DNA of 64,000 nucleotides, from the NCBI RefSeq assembly GCF_902833645.1, contig NZ_CADFGE010000002.1:3158-67157 (forward strand), read 5' to 3'. Below are positions 17,313 through 25,554 of the stretch, piece by piece. Position 1 is the stretch's first letter. Each line of letters begins with the position of its first letter. The DNA comes from Paraburkholderia fungorum. GTDB lineage: Bacteria > Pseudomonadota > Gammaproteobacteria > Burkholderiales > Burkholderiaceae. A program made the position numbers and the translations under genes. Below the pieces are notes generated by a model that searched no databases, was not told the origin of the DNA, and saw nothing but the letters and a program-made list of their open reading frames with translations.

Positions 17313-17689
17313 GTGACTGGCTCCAGATTCGACTTCGCCGTTCAGCGTTTCCAGTGATGCACGTGTGGATGTTCGCTGGGGATATTGTTAGAAAGTTAGA
17401 AGGACAACTCAGACGTCTTACCGCTAGAAACAGCGCGCATTGAAACATCGGCTGATTAAGATTTCGGGGCGCGAACATTACGTTGCCTATCGGTTGCCAT
17501 TCATTTGAATAACTTTCGCTGTCGTTCCACTTTCTGCGAGTCGCCCCGTGAGGGTGGCGCTGCCGGTCACGACTCGTATGCCACATTGAGTTTCTTTCAG
17601 TGCAAATCAAAACGACGGATTTCTCCGGCTGTTGCGTTCAAGAAGAAACGCAGCCGCTTCTGGCTTCGGCACTTAAGGGAGAAACCAGC
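17313..17689. other. Divergent intergenic region, phosphoesterase and WxxGHW gene
   Basis: Nearly 380 bases serving two divergent genes. No convincing gene, operator palindrome or strong promoter match was found, although the A+T content rises around 17370-17400 and 17455-17515. Confidence 0.4.
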
Positions 17690-18010
17690 ATGACATCGAC
17701 CAGACCGGTCCGCCTTCTGACTTCCGTTCTCGCTGCGGGGATCACGTGCGCTGCAGCGCTGACGACCGTGCCCGCTCTGGCGCAAGCGGTGATCGTCGCA
17801 CCCATGGCGCCGCCGCCGCCGCGCGTCGAAGTGATGCCGGCGCCGCGTGCCGGCTACGTCTGGGATCAGGGTCGCTGGCGTTGGGACCATGGCCGTTACG
17901 TATGGGTGCCCGGCCACTGGCGGCCGGTCCGGGCCGGCTATCGCTGGGTGCCGGGGCATTGGGTGCAGCGCGGCCCGAACTGGCGCTGGGTCGAAGGGCA
18001 TTGGGCCTGA
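17690..18010 (+). CDS. Secreted WxxGHW-repeat protein
   Basis: A 106-residue exported protein. The signal peptide (residues about 1-33, ending ALAQA) is followed by a Pro-rich stretch (PMAPPPPRVEVMPAPRAGY). Then come repeated aromatic units of the type W-x-x-G-x-W/H-W: YVWVPGHW, YRWVPGHW and NWRWVEGHW. Such proteins are common as small periplasmic or envelope proteins in Burkholderiales, with no assigned activity. AAGGGAG eight bases before ATG 17690 fixes the start; the longer in-frame extension is not signal-like. A related lipoprotein lies at 22582, at the other end of the sigma-factor cluster. Confidence 0.75.
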   Translation: MTSTRPVRLLTSVLAAGITCAAALTTVPALAQAVIVAPMAPPPPRVEVMPAPRAGYVWDQGRWRWDHGRYVWVPGHWRPVRAGYRWVPGHWVQRGPNWRWVEGHWA

Positions 18011-18057
18011 ACGTCGAGCGCCGTGGCGCGCTTTGTAATCCCACCGGAAAGGTTGCC

Positions 18058-18159
18058 ATGAAAACGCTTGTGATCATTCTGCTGGCCGCTACACTCGCCG
18101 GTTGTGTCGTCTACCCGGCGCGGCCGGCCTACTATCGGCCGGCGGTCGTCGTATATTGA
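18058..18159 (+). CDS. 33-residue putative lipoprotein
   Basis: A very short gene with a good GGAAAGG site six bases before ATG 18058. It encodes a hydrophobic N-terminus with a textbook lipobox (LAATLAGC) followed by VVYPARPAYYRPAVVVY. The mature part would be a 17-residue Tyr/Pro/Arg-rich lipopeptide. Small lipoproteins with CVVYPARP-like tails occur next to WxxGHW genes, and the similar protein at 22582 has CVVEPARPP after its own lipobox. This could be the remnant of a longer WxxGHW lipoprotein that lost its repeats. No function is known. Confidence 0.6.
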   Translation: MKTLVIILLAATLAGCVVYPARPAYYRPAVVVY

Positions 18160-18250
18160 GCTCAATGCACCTTGCCACCTGCCCGGCGCGCACTGTTCGT
18201 AACGGTGCGCGCACAACCGATCGATCCGCGCTTCGCATTTTGCGTGCGTT

Positions 18251-18826
18251 GTGGAGCCGCATGCCTTGAGCGAACGCGATCCTGATGCGGAGCTGTTGGA
18301 AGGGGTTGCCAGGCAGGACCCGGCCGCCGTCCGTTCGCTCGTCGCGCGCAAGCTGCCGCGTCTGCTCGCACTCGCCACGCGCATGCTGGGAGATCGCATG
18401 GAAGCGGAAGACGTGGCGCAGGAGGTCTTCGTGCGGATCTGGAAACAGGCCCCGCGCTGGCGGGAAGGTGAGGCGAAGGTCGATACGTGGGTGCACCGCG
18501 TAGCGCTCAATCTTTGCTATGACCGGTTGCGCGGCCGCCGCGAAGTCCCCGACGACGACCTGCCCGACGAAGTCGACCCCGCCGCATTACCCGATGCCGC
18601 CCTCGAAGCGCGCGCCCAGGACGAGCGCGTTCGCGAGGCGCTCGCCGCATTGCCGGCACGACAGCGCGAGGCACTGGTGCTCAATTACTACCAGGAGATG
18701 TCGAACATCGACGCTGCCGCCCTGATGGGCATCACGGTCGATGCGTTGGAAAGTCTGCTGGCACGTGCGCGCCGCAATCTGCGCGCCCAACTGGCCGGCA
18801 GCGGCCTTAGCAAGGACAAATCATGA
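18251..18826 (+). CDS. ECF-family RNA polymerase sigma factor
   Basis: A 191-residue sigma-70 family protein with only regions 2 and 4. Region 2 holds LATRMLGDRMEAEDVAQEVFVRIW and DTWVHRVALNLCYDRLR. Region 4 holds ALPARQREALVLNYYQEMSNIDAAALMGITVDALESLLARARRN in segments, a helix-turn-helix that reads a -35 element. The start is GTG 18251, with TTG 18266 as the alternative; no in-frame ATG exists before region 2. The stop overlaps the next gene in ATGA. It heads an operon with a membrane anti-sigma-like gene and a periplasmic sensor-like gene, so it probably responds to an envelope or metal signal. Confidence 0.88.
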   Translation: MEPHALSERDPDAELLEGVARQDPAAVRSLVARKLPRLLALATRMLGDRMEAEDVAQEVFVRIWKQAPRWREGEAKVDTWVHRVALNLCYDRLRGRREVPDDDLPDEVDPAALPDAALEARAQDERVREALAALPARQREALVLNYYQEMSNIDAAALMGITVDALESLLARARRNLRAQLAGSGLSKDKS

Positions 18827-19242
18827 CGCCCGAAAGATTTCATCAGATCGTCGAAGCTTACGGCGCCGATCCGCGCCGCTGGCCCCAACAGGAACGCGCA
18901 GCGGGGCAGGCGTGGGCCGCTGCGCACCGTGCCGAGGCCGATGCGATGCTGGCGGACGCGGCCGGCATCGATGCGTGGCTCGCGTCCGACAAGGTCGAGC
19001 CGCCGGGCGCGGCATTGCAGCAGCGCATCATCGGCAGCGCGCCGGCGCGGCGGCCCAGTGTGCCGCGCAAACGGTTATGGTGGTCGGGCGCGGCGGTGGC
19101 GGGCGTCGGACTGCTGGGCGGCGTGGCCGGCGCTTTTGCGGTGTCGTTCTTCGTGTTGACGTGGACGGCTCCGCCTGTGCATGAGTCTTCTTATTTAACC
19201 TCGAGCTTCGGTGGTTCATCTGCCGATTGGAGCGGCGAATGA
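18823..19242 (+). CDS. Putative membrane anti-sigma factor
   Basis: A 139-residue protein with a cytoplasmic N-terminal part of about 85 residues (MTPERFHQIVEAYGADPRRWP...), one membrane helix (AAVAGVGLLGGVAGAFAVSFFVL) and a short periplasmic tail. The opening AYGADPRRWPQQERAAG is shared by many small proteins encoded next to ECF sigma genes in proteobacteria. No zinc HxxxCxxC motif is seen, so it is not a ZAS-type anti-sigma. The function rests on position (4-base ATGA overlap with the sigma gene and another with the next gene) and topology. Confidence 0.65.
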   Translation: MTPERFHQIVEAYGADPRRWPQQERAAGQAWAAAHRAEADAMLADAAGIDAWLASDKVEPPGAALQQRIIGSAPARRPSVPRKRLWWSGAAVAGVGLLGGVAGAFAVSFFVLTWTAPPVHESSYLTSSFGGSSADWSGE

Positions 19243-19799
19243 ACGGCCGGTCATGGAAAATCGTGCTGGTGGCTTCGCTGGTGCTTAACGTGTTCCTGGT
19301 GGGTGCGATTGTCGGTGGTGCTTATCAATGGTTCGCGGCGCATGGCGCGATGACGCCGGTACAGGCGCAGCAACGCACGGCGTTGCGTTTTGCTGCCGAA
19401 ACGCTGTCGGCCGAGCGTCAGAAGGCCTTTCTCGACGGCTTGAAGAAAGCGCGCCGCGAGGGTCGCGATTTTGCCCGCGATGCCCGCGAAGGGCGACACG
19501 AAGTGTTGCGGCTGCTCGCCGCGCCACAGTTCGATCGCGCGGCGCTGGATGCCGCGCTGGCCCGCACGCGTGAAGCGGACAGCAGCTTGCGCGCGCAAGT
19601 GGAGGGCAGTGTGGCGGATTTTGCGGCCACGCTGTCGCCCGAGGAGCGCGTCGAATTCGCCGACAGCCTGAAGCTGCGCGGCCAATGGCGCGAACCGCAA
19701 GCGGCCGCCAATGCGAAAAAACCGCCGCAGCCGGCGGCCTCCAGTCCGACCTCGAGCGATGCTTCGAGTACAGCATCAGGGGCCGCTTCGGGTGGATAA
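19239..19799 (+). CDS. Periplasmic metal-sensor-like protein (CnrX/CpxP-type helical domain)
   Basis: A 186-residue membrane-anchored periplasmic protein. An N-terminal helix (WKIVLVASLVLNVFLVGAIVGGAY) precedes a long alpha-helical region (about 45-150) and a low-complexity Ala/Ser/Pro tail. The helical part (ALRFAAETLSAERQKAFLDGLKKAR and following) resembles the Metal_resist family (CnrX, ZraP, CpxP-like), in which repeated LspeER-type turns form antiparallel hairpins. Few His or Met metal ligands are visible, so metal binding is uncertain. Coupled to the anti-sigma gene by an ATGA overlap, it would be the sensor of a three-component sigma system. Confidence 0.65.
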   Translation: MNGRSWKIVLVASLVLNVFLVGAIVGGAYQWFAAHGAMTPVQAQQRTALRFAAETLSAERQKAFLDGLKKARREGRDFARDAREGRHEVLRLLAAPQFDRAALDAALARTREADSSLRAQVEGSVADFAATLSPEERVEFADSLKLRGQWREPQAAANAKKPPQPAASSPTSSDASSTASGAASGG

Positions 19800-19873
19800 A
19801 AATTTCTGGGCGAGCGCGACGGATTTCATCGTTGCGCTCGTTTAAAGAAATATCCAACGCCGAAGAGGACGGT

Positions 19874-21403
19874 ATGTCTACCTCACCGAACATGAATGCC
19901 GCGGCGATTGCACTGAACCGCTTCGGCCTTGGCGCGCGTGTCGACGACACGCCGCCCGCCGACCCGAAGGCGTGGCTGCTCGCGCAGTTCGAACAGTATC
20001 AGCCGCGGCCTGCTGCTTGGGCGAACCAGCCCGACTCGGTGACGCTGTCCACCGAACTGATCCAGCAGCGCATGGAGCTGAATCAGTTGGCCCGGAAAAA
20101 TCCGCAGAATGTCGGCGAGGGTGCGCTCGCCAGTCAGGGTAATGCGCAGACGAGCTCGCCAGGCGCCGGACAAGCTGCAACAGACACGCAAGCCCAAACT
20201 GCTAAGCAAGCCGAACGAAAAGCGCTGCGCGGCGAGATTGCCGCAATGTACCGTGCCTCGGTGAACGCGCGTGTCGCAAGCGCGCTGACCACGCAGACGC
20301 CTTTCGTGGAGCGGCTGGTTCATTTCTGGGCGAACCACTTCGCGGTGTCCACGGAAAAACCCGGCGTCGCCGCGCTGGCCGGCTCATTCGAAGCGGAGGC
20401 GATCCGGCCGCACGTGCTTGGCCGTTTCGAAGACATGCTGGTCGCGGTCGAACGTCATCCGGCCATGCAACTGTTTCTCGACCAGACGCGCTCGGTCGGA
20501 CCGGACAGCGTAGCGGCCATGCGCGCCGAGCAGCGCAATCCAAACGTCAAACGCGGGCTGAATGAGAACCTCGCGCGCGAAATCATGGAACTGCACACGC
20601 TCGGTGTGCGCAGCGGTTATACCCAGGACGACGTCACCGAATTCGCCCGCGCGCTGACCGGCTGGAGCCTCGCCGGAAAACCTGGCAATCCCGGTAATGC
20701 GGCTAAGCGGGGCCGGTTTGGCGCGCAACCGGACGCGGCCCCTGGCACCTTCGTGTTTCGCGTCGCGCTGCACGAGCCGGGCTCGCGAACCATCATGGGC
20801 CGCCGCTATGACCAGCCCGGAGAAGAGCAGGCCCTGGCGGTCCTGCACGACCTCGCGAGTTCGCCTGCGACGGCGCAGCACATCGGCGGCAAGCTCGCCC
20901 GTCACTTCGTCGCGGACAATCCGCCGCCTGAAGTGAGCGAGCGGTTGGCGAGCGCATTCGAGCGCAGCGGCGGCGATCTGCCAACCGTGTACCGGACGCT
21001 GATCGACCTGCCGCAGGCGTGGTCGCCCGTCGCCACGAAGTTCAAGACGCCGTGGGAGTGGACCATTTCTTCGATGCGCGGGCTCGGCTGGCAGGACCTC
21101 GGCAATCTGCAGACTGCCCCCATCCTGACGCAACTCGGCCAGCCGGTATGGCGACCGGGTTCGCCCGCCGGCTACGACGACATTGCCGCGAGCTGGGCGG
21201 CGCCCGATGCACTCGTGCGCCGGGTCGATGTCGCGCAGCGTTTCGCGGCCCGGGTCGGCGACCGGCTCGATGCGCGCTCGCTCGGGCAGACCTTGCTGGC
21301 CGGCTCGCTCAGCGCGCCGACCGCCACGGCTGTGTCGCGTGCCGATAGCGCGTCGACGGCAATCGCGCTGCTGCTGGTTTCGCCGGATTTTCAACGGAGA
21401 TGA
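19874..21403 (+). CDS. DUF1800 domain protein
   Basis: A 509-residue protein of the DUF1800 family, recognised from ALNRFGLGARVDD near the start, FVERLVHFWANHFAVS, NENLAREIMELHTLGV, YTQDDVTEFARALTGW and HIGGKLARHFVADNPP. DUF1800 genes are almost always paired with a DUF1501 gene, as here (ATGA overlap). They are thought to act in export or assembly of envelope material, but no activity is established. The start at 19874 follows GAAGAGGA. A longer in-frame extension overlapping the sensor gene is rejected. Confidence 0.85.
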   Translation: MSTSPNMNAAAIALNRFGLGARVDDTPPADPKAWLLAQFEQYQPRPAAWANQPDSVTLSTELIQQRMELNQLARKNPQNVGEGALASQGNAQTSSPGAGQAATDTQAQTAKQAERKALRGEIAAMYRASVNARVASALTTQTPFVERLVHFWANHFAVSTEKPGVAALAGSFEAEAIRPHVLGRFEDMLVAVERHPAMQLFLDQTRSVGPDSVAAMRAEQRNPNVKRGLNENLAREIMELHTLGVRSGYTQDDVTEFARALTGWSLAGKPGNPGNAAKRGRFGAQPDAAPGTFVFRVALHEPGSRTIMGRRYDQPGEEQALAVLHDLASSPATAQHIGGKLARHFVADNPPPEVSERLASAFERSGGDLPTVYRTLIDLPQAWSPVATKFKTPWEWTISSMRGLGWQDLGNLQTAPILTQLGQPVWRPGSPAGYDDIAASWAAPDALVRRVDVAQRFAARVGDRLDARSLGQTLLAGSLSAPTATAVSRADSASTAIALLLVSPDFQRR

Positions 21404-22557
21404 ATGCCATGCTTTCACGCCGCAAGTTTTTGAGCGTCGCCGCCGCAGGCGCGGGCGCGATTCTGGTGTCGCCGCAGATCGCTTTTGCAAGCGTCGCAAC
21501 CGAGCGCCGCTTCATATTCGTCATCCAGCGCGGCGCGGCCGACGGGCTGAGCATCGTCATGCCGTATGCGGAACCCGCCTACGCGTCGCTGCGCGGCGCA
21601 CTCGCGATCGATACCGGCAACGCGACAAAGCTCGACGGCACCTTCGCGCTGCATCCCGCGCTGGTGCAGACCGCCGCGATGTATGCGAATCGTCAGGCGC
21701 TGTTCGTCCACGCAGTGGCGTCGCCGTACCGCGACCGCTCGCACTTCGACGGGCAGAACGTGCTGGAGACCGGCGGCACCGCGCCGTATCAGATGAAGGA
21801 CGGCTGGCTAAACCGGCTCGTCGCGTCGCTGCCGGCCACGCGCGAGAATGCGATTGCCTTCGCGCCGACCGTGCCGATGGCGCTGCGTGGCAAGGCGGCG
21901 GTGACGTCATACGCCCCCTCGGGATTGCCGCCGGCGCCTGACGATCTGCTGATGCGAGTCTCGCAACTGTACGACCAGGACGCGCAATTGCGCCCGCTGT
22001 GGGAATCGGCGATGACCGCGCGCGGGCTGGCGGGCGAGGCCGGTGCGCGTCAGGACCCGGCGAGCCTCGGCAAGCTTGCCGCTGGCTTTCTGTCGCGCGA
22101 CGACGGTCCACGGATCGCGATGATCGAAACCGGCGGTTGGGACACGCATACGGCGCAGAACGCGCGTCTTGCCAATCAGTTGAAAGCGCTCGATACGATG
22201 CTCGCGGCGCTGCGTGACGGCATGGGTCCGGCGTGGAACAAGACCACCGTGTTGGTGGCCACCGAGTTCGGCAGGACTGTTGCGGTCAACGGCACGGGCG
22301 GCACCGATCATGGCACCGGCTCGGTGGCGATGGTACTGGGCGGGTCGGTAGCGGGCGGACGCGTGCTGGCCGACTGGCCCGGCCTGAAACCTTCCGACCT
22401 CTACGAAGCGCGCGATCTCAAACCGACCATGTCACTGGACGCGCTGATTGCCGGTGCCGCCAGCGAAAGTCTCGGCCTCGATCCGCAGCGTACGGCGAAC
22501 ACGTTGTTCGGCCAGAACGCGGGAATGCGGCCAACTACCGGGCTCGTGCGTGCATGA
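21400..22557 (+). CDS. DUF1501 domain protein with Tat-like signal
   Basis: A 385-residue protein of the DUF1501 family, related to the alkaline phosphatase/sulfatase fold. The N-terminus MLSRRKFLSVAAAGAGAILV has a twin-arginine motif (S-R-R-K-F-L), so folded export by Tat is likely. Family segments include RRFIFVIQRGAADGLS, HAVASPYRDRSHFDGQNVLETG, METGGWDTHTAQN-type text and TVLVATEFGRTV followed by GGTDHGTGSVAMVLGG. The His/Asp residues in these could bind metal. Start 21400 overlaps the DUF1800 stop; 21409 is an alternative. The pair may secrete or process an unknown substrate. Confidence 0.85.
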   Translation: MNAMLSRRKFLSVAAAGAGAILVSPQIAFASVATERRFIFVIQRGAADGLSIVMPYAEPAYASLRGALAIDTGNATKLDGTFALHPALVQTAAMYANRQALFVHAVASPYRDRSHFDGQNVLETGGTAPYQMKDGWLNRLVASLPATRENAIAFAPTVPMALRGKAAVTSYAPSGLPPAPDDLLMRVSQLYDQDAQLRPLWESAMTARGLAGEAGARQDPASLGKLAAGFLSRDDGPRIAMIETGGWDTHTAQNARLANQLKALDTMLAALRDGMGPAWNKTTVLVATEFGRTVAVNGTGGTDHGTGSVAMVLGGSVAGGRVLADWPGLKPSDLYEARDLKPTMSLDALIAGAASESLGLDPQRTANTLFGQNAGMRPTTGLVRA

Positions 22558-22581
22558 CTTGAAAATTACCAGGGAGAGCAT

Positions 22582-22797
22582 ATGAAAATCAGATCGACTA
22601 TTCGTGCCGTATCGCTTGCAGGCCTGAGTGCCGCCTTGTTATCAGCCTGCGTCGTCGAACCGGCGCGGCCGCCACAGCCCGCTCCGCTCGTCGAGGTGAT
22701 GCCGCCCGCACCCGCGCCGGGTTATCACTGGGTGAAAGGCCACTATCGCTGGGAAGGCAATCACTGGGCGTGGGTGCCGGGACACTGGGCAGGTTGA
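22582..22797 (+). CDS. Small WxxGHW-repeat lipoprotein
   Basis: A 71-residue lipoprotein. The signal peptide ends in the lipobox LLSAC, followed by VVEPARPPQPAPLVEVMPPAPAP and the aromatic units YHWVKGHYRW and HWAWVPGHWAG. It is clearly related to the secreted protein at 17690 (shared VEVMPxAP and VPGHW). AGGGAGAG precedes ATG 22582. Its last 37 bases overlap the 3' end of the convergent flavin reductase gene. Confidence 0.75.
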   Translation: MKIRSTIRAVSLAGLSAALLSACVVEPARPPQPAPLVEVMPPAPAPGYHWVKGHYRWEGNHWAWVPGHWAG

Positions 22798-23300
22798 GCG
22801 AGCGTTGCCGGCGCGCCGCGCGTGCCGACCCGATGATAACGGCGGCCGTAGTAGATCAGCGCATCGCCGCCGACCTGCGTATGCGCGGCCTTCACCGCGC
22901 AAAAGAACACCGTATGCGTGCCGACTTCGGTGACTGATTCGATCTCGCAGTCGAGCGAGGCAAGCGCGCCGAGCAGGACGGGCGCGCCTGTTGCGAGCGT
23001 GTTCCATTGCGCGGCGGCAAAGCGCTCGGTCATGGGCAGCGAGCCCGTGGCGAAATGCGCCGCAAGGGCTTGCTGATCCGCGCTCAAGACGTTGACGCAC
23101 AGCGCGCCGTTGGCGCGGAAGGTCGCGTTGTTGCGGCTGCCGCGATTGATGCAGACGAGCAGGGTAGGCGGCTCGTCCGTCACGCCGCATACCGCGGAGG
23201 CCGTGCAGCCTGCGAGACCTGCGACGCCGTCGCTGCTGATGATGTTGACGGCGGCGCCAAGGCCGGCCATGGCGTCGCGAAAGATGTGCTTGTCAAGCAT
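22761..23300 (-). CDS. Flavin reductase (RutF/NtaB-like FMN reductase component)
   Basis: A 179-residue flavin reductase of the short-chain FMN-binding split-barrel family. It uses NAD(P)H to make the free FMNH2 required by its partner monooxygenase. FRDAMAGLGAAVNIISSDG, GLAGCTASAVCGVTDEPPTLLVCINR and NGALCVNVLS form the flavin-binding face. The GTHTVFFCAVKAAHTQ segment carries a conserved family His. The start MLDKHIF gives an 8-base overlap with the upstream monooxygenase gene. Its 3' end runs 37 bases into the convergent lipoprotein gene. Confidence 0.86.
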   Translation of the reverse strand: MLDKHIFRDAMAGLGAAVNIISSDGVAGLAGCTASAVCGVTDEPPTLLVCINRGSRNNATFRANGALCVNVLSADQQALAAHFATGSLPMTERFAAAQWNTLATGAPVLLGALASLDCEIESVTEVGTHTVFFCAVKAAHTQVGGDALIYYGRRYHRVGTRGAPATLAQPAQCPGTHAQ

Positions 23301-24666
23301 GGGGATCCGCGCCTCCGCGAAACCGGGCCGCCGTGTGGCTGGCAGGCAAACGTGCGTGGCCGAATAGTTTTTCACGCAATGTGCCGTCGCGATAAGCGTG
23401 TTTATAGGCGCCACGTTCCTGCAGAATCGGCACCACGAGTGCGATGAAATCGTCGAAGCATTCCGGCGCGACCGTGCGCGAGAGATTAAAACCGTCCACG
23501 CCAGTTGCTTCGGTCCATGCGATGAGTTCGTCGGCAATGCGTTCGGCCGACCCGACGAGCGGTGCCTGACGGCTGCCGAGCACCATCTGTTCGAGCAGTT
23601 TGCGCCGGGTCCATTGCGGGCCGGCGGCGCGCGTCATCGCCTCGACGTTCGAGACGATAGCCTGGCTCTTGCCGGTGTCGATCGGTTCGTCGAGGTCATA
23701 GCGCGCGAAGTCGATACCGAGCGACGCCGCCGCATGCACGAGCGCTGCCTCGCTGCTCACGTAACGCCGGTATTCGGCGTACTTCTCCTGTGCTTCGCGA
23801 TCCGTGCGGCCTGTGATTACCGTTTGCCCGAGCAGCACCTTGATATCGTTCGCATGGCGCCCATGCGCCACGGCGTGAGCGCGGATATCGTCGACGATGG
23901 TTTTCACGGCGGGCTTCGCCTGGCCGTTGACGAACACGCACTCCGCGTGCGCCGCGGCGAACTGCTTGCCGCGCGCTGACGATCCCGCCTGGTAGAGTAC
24001 CGGCGTGCGTTGCGGCGACGGTTCGCTCAGATGCATGGCGTCCACCCGATACTGCTTGCCGTGATGATGAATCACGTGGACTTTCGATGCGTCCGCATAG
24101 ATGCCTTGCGTTCTATCACGCAGCACCGCATCGTCTTCCCAACTGGATTCCCACAGTTTGTAGACGAGTTCCATATATTCGTCGGCGAGATCGTAGCGGT
24201 CGTCATGGGCCATTTGCCCGGACAGACCGATCGCGCGCGACGCGCTGTCCAGATAGCCCGTCACGATGTTCCAGCCGACCCGGCCGCAGGTCAGATGATC
24301 GAGCGTCGACATGCGCCGCGCGAACAGATAGGGCTGCTCGACGGTGAGATTGGATGTAACGCCGAACGACAGGTGACGCGTAACGGCGGCCATGGCCGGA
24401 ATCAGCAAGGTGGGATCGTTCACCGGCACCTGCACCGCACGGCGAATCGCCGCGTCGGGATTGCCGCCGTAGACGTCGTAGACGCCCGCCACGTCGGCGA
24501 AAAAAATGCCGTCGAACAGACCTGCCTCCAGCGAGCGCGCATAGTCGGTCCAGTACTGAAGATCGGTATAGCGGGTGGACTGATCGCGCGGATGAGTCCA
24601 CATGCCTTGCTGGATGTGGCCGACGCAGTTCATGTCAAAAGCGTTGAGAACAATTTCCTTCGGCAT
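23293..24666 (-). CDS. LLM-class flavin monooxygenase (NtaA/SnaA/DszA family)
   Basis: A 457-residue luciferase-like TIM-barrel monooxygenase of the NtaA/SnaA/DszA/DmoA branch, which uses FMNH2 from a separate reductase. Diagnostic segments are NAFDMNCVGHIQQGMWTHPRDQS, the FDGIFFADVAG strand, DHLTCGRVGWNIVTGYL and HHHGKQYRVDAMHLSEPSPQRTPVLYQAGSS in parts, and the C-terminal GVDGFNLSRTVAPECFDDF. Homologues open nitrilotriacetate, sulfone or dimethyl sulfide substrates. The substrate here is not predictable. First gene of a two-gene operon with the reductase; divergent from the XRE-cupin regulator. Confidence 0.87.
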   Translation of the reverse strand: MPKEIVLNAFDMNCVGHIQQGMWTHPRDQSTRYTDLQYWTDYARSLEAGLFDGIFFADVAGVYDVYGGNPDAAIRRAVQVPVNDPTLLIPAMAAVTRHLSFGVTSNLTVEQPYLFARRMSTLDHLTCGRVGWNIVTGYLDSASRAIGLSGQMAHDDRYDLADEYMELVYKLWESSWEDDAVLRDRTQGIYADASKVHVIHHHGKQYRVDAMHLSEPSPQRTPVLYQAGSSARGKQFAAAHAECVFVNGQAKPAVKTIVDDIRAHAVAHGRHANDIKVLLGQTVITGRTDREAQEKYAEYRRYVSSEAALVHAAASLGIDFARYDLDEPIDTGKSQAIVSNVEAMTRAAGPQWTRRKLLEQMVLGSRQAPLVGSAERIADELIAWTEATGVDGFNLSRTVAPECFDDFIALVVPILQERGAYKHAYRDGTLREKLFGHARLPASHTAARFRGGADPHA

Positions 24667-24758
24667 GGTGTCTTCCGGCTGAGGTGGACGGATGCTTACG
24701 GGTGCAGTTCAGAACAGGCGAGCGGGCGGTGAAGCCGTGCGGGTATCGTGCGTTTAAT

Positions 24759-24780
24759 ATAGTGGACGAAAAATCACTAT
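24759..24780. promoter_or_regulatory. Inverted repeat, candidate operator
   Basis: The perfect 6-bp inverted repeat ATAGTG (24759-24764) and CACTAT (24775-24780) has a 10-base A-rich spacer. It sits between the divergent monooxygenase and XRE-cupin genes, overlapping an AATATAGT sequence that could be a -10 element. The regulator encoded alongside is the obvious candidate to bind. This rests on symmetry and position only. Confidence 0.4.
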
Positions 24781-24865
24781 GCAAGACGTTGATTCTGGCC
24801 TTTAATGAGGGCTCAAAGTGAACGAGCTCACGGTAAGCTCACCTTTTTCCGGTTCCGATCCTTTC

Positions 24866-25435
24866 ATGTCCGAATCCTCTGCTATCGATTTGACCGAGGC
24901 GATTTCCTCACGCGTCAAGACGGAGCGCGAAGCGCGTAACTGGTCGCTGAGCGAACTGGCGGAGCGCTCGGGGGTGTCGAAGGCGATGATCAGCAAGATC
25001 GAGCGGGGCGAGGCGAGTCCAACCGCTACCGTGCTCGGCCGTCTCTCGGGCGCTTTCGGTCTGACCTTGTCGACCCTGCTGGCGCTTGCCGAACAAAGTG
25101 GCGAGCGATTGGTGCGGCGGGCCGGGCAGCCTGTCTGGCAGGACCCGGAAACGGGTTATACGCGGCGGCGGATTTCACCGCCTACCGGCGGGGTGCTCGA
25201 GTTGCTGGAGATCGAATTGCCGGTGGGGGTGCGGGTGCCTTATCCGCCGGATGCCTTTGCGTTTCAGCATCAGCAGATCTGGGTGACGCGAGGGGTCCTG
25301 ACTTTTCGTGAAGGCCGGCAGGTGTATCAGCTTGCGGAAGGGGATTGCCTGCAGCTCGGCGCGCCGCTCGAGTGTGAGTTCTTCAATGGCGGGAACACAG
25401 TTTGCTGCTATGTCGTCGGCCTGGTTCGACGGTGA
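24866..25435 (+). CDS. XRE-family regulator with C-terminal cupin
   Basis: A 189-residue transcription factor. The N-terminal helix-turn-helix (residues about 15-70) contains REARNWSLSELAERSGVSKAMISKIERGEASPTATVLGRLS in pieces. The C-terminal single cupin (ELLEIELPVGVRVPYPPDAF and QIWVTRGVLTF) would bind a small effector. The layout is that of the HTH_XRE-cupin_2 repressors that sit beside oxygenase or transporter genes. An upstream in-frame GTG at 24818 would add 16 residues and is equally possible. Divergent from the flavin monooxygenase operon, which it probably controls. Confidence 0.85.
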   Translation: MSESSAIDLTEAISSRVKTEREARNWSLSELAERSGVSKAMISKIERGEASPTATVLGRLSGAFGLTLSTLLALAEQSGERLVRRAGQPVWQDPETGYTRRRISPPTGGVLELLEIELPVGVRVPYPPDAFAFQHQQIWVTRGVLTFREGRQVYQLAEGDCLQLGAPLECEFFNGGNTVCCYVVGLVRR

Positions 25436-25554
25436 AGGTTTTGTTGAATGCCGGGGCGGAACAGAACGAGGCGGGACGACAGGCAGCGCCGCAAATGGGC
25501 GCTTGCGACGCTCTCTATCGCAACCCGCCGTCGCTGATCAATTGCGCGGCGCGA

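Noticed and set aside
25436..25554. Open frames continuing past the XRE-cupin gene
   Set aside because: The frames overlap the BON gene on the other strand and show no conserved features.
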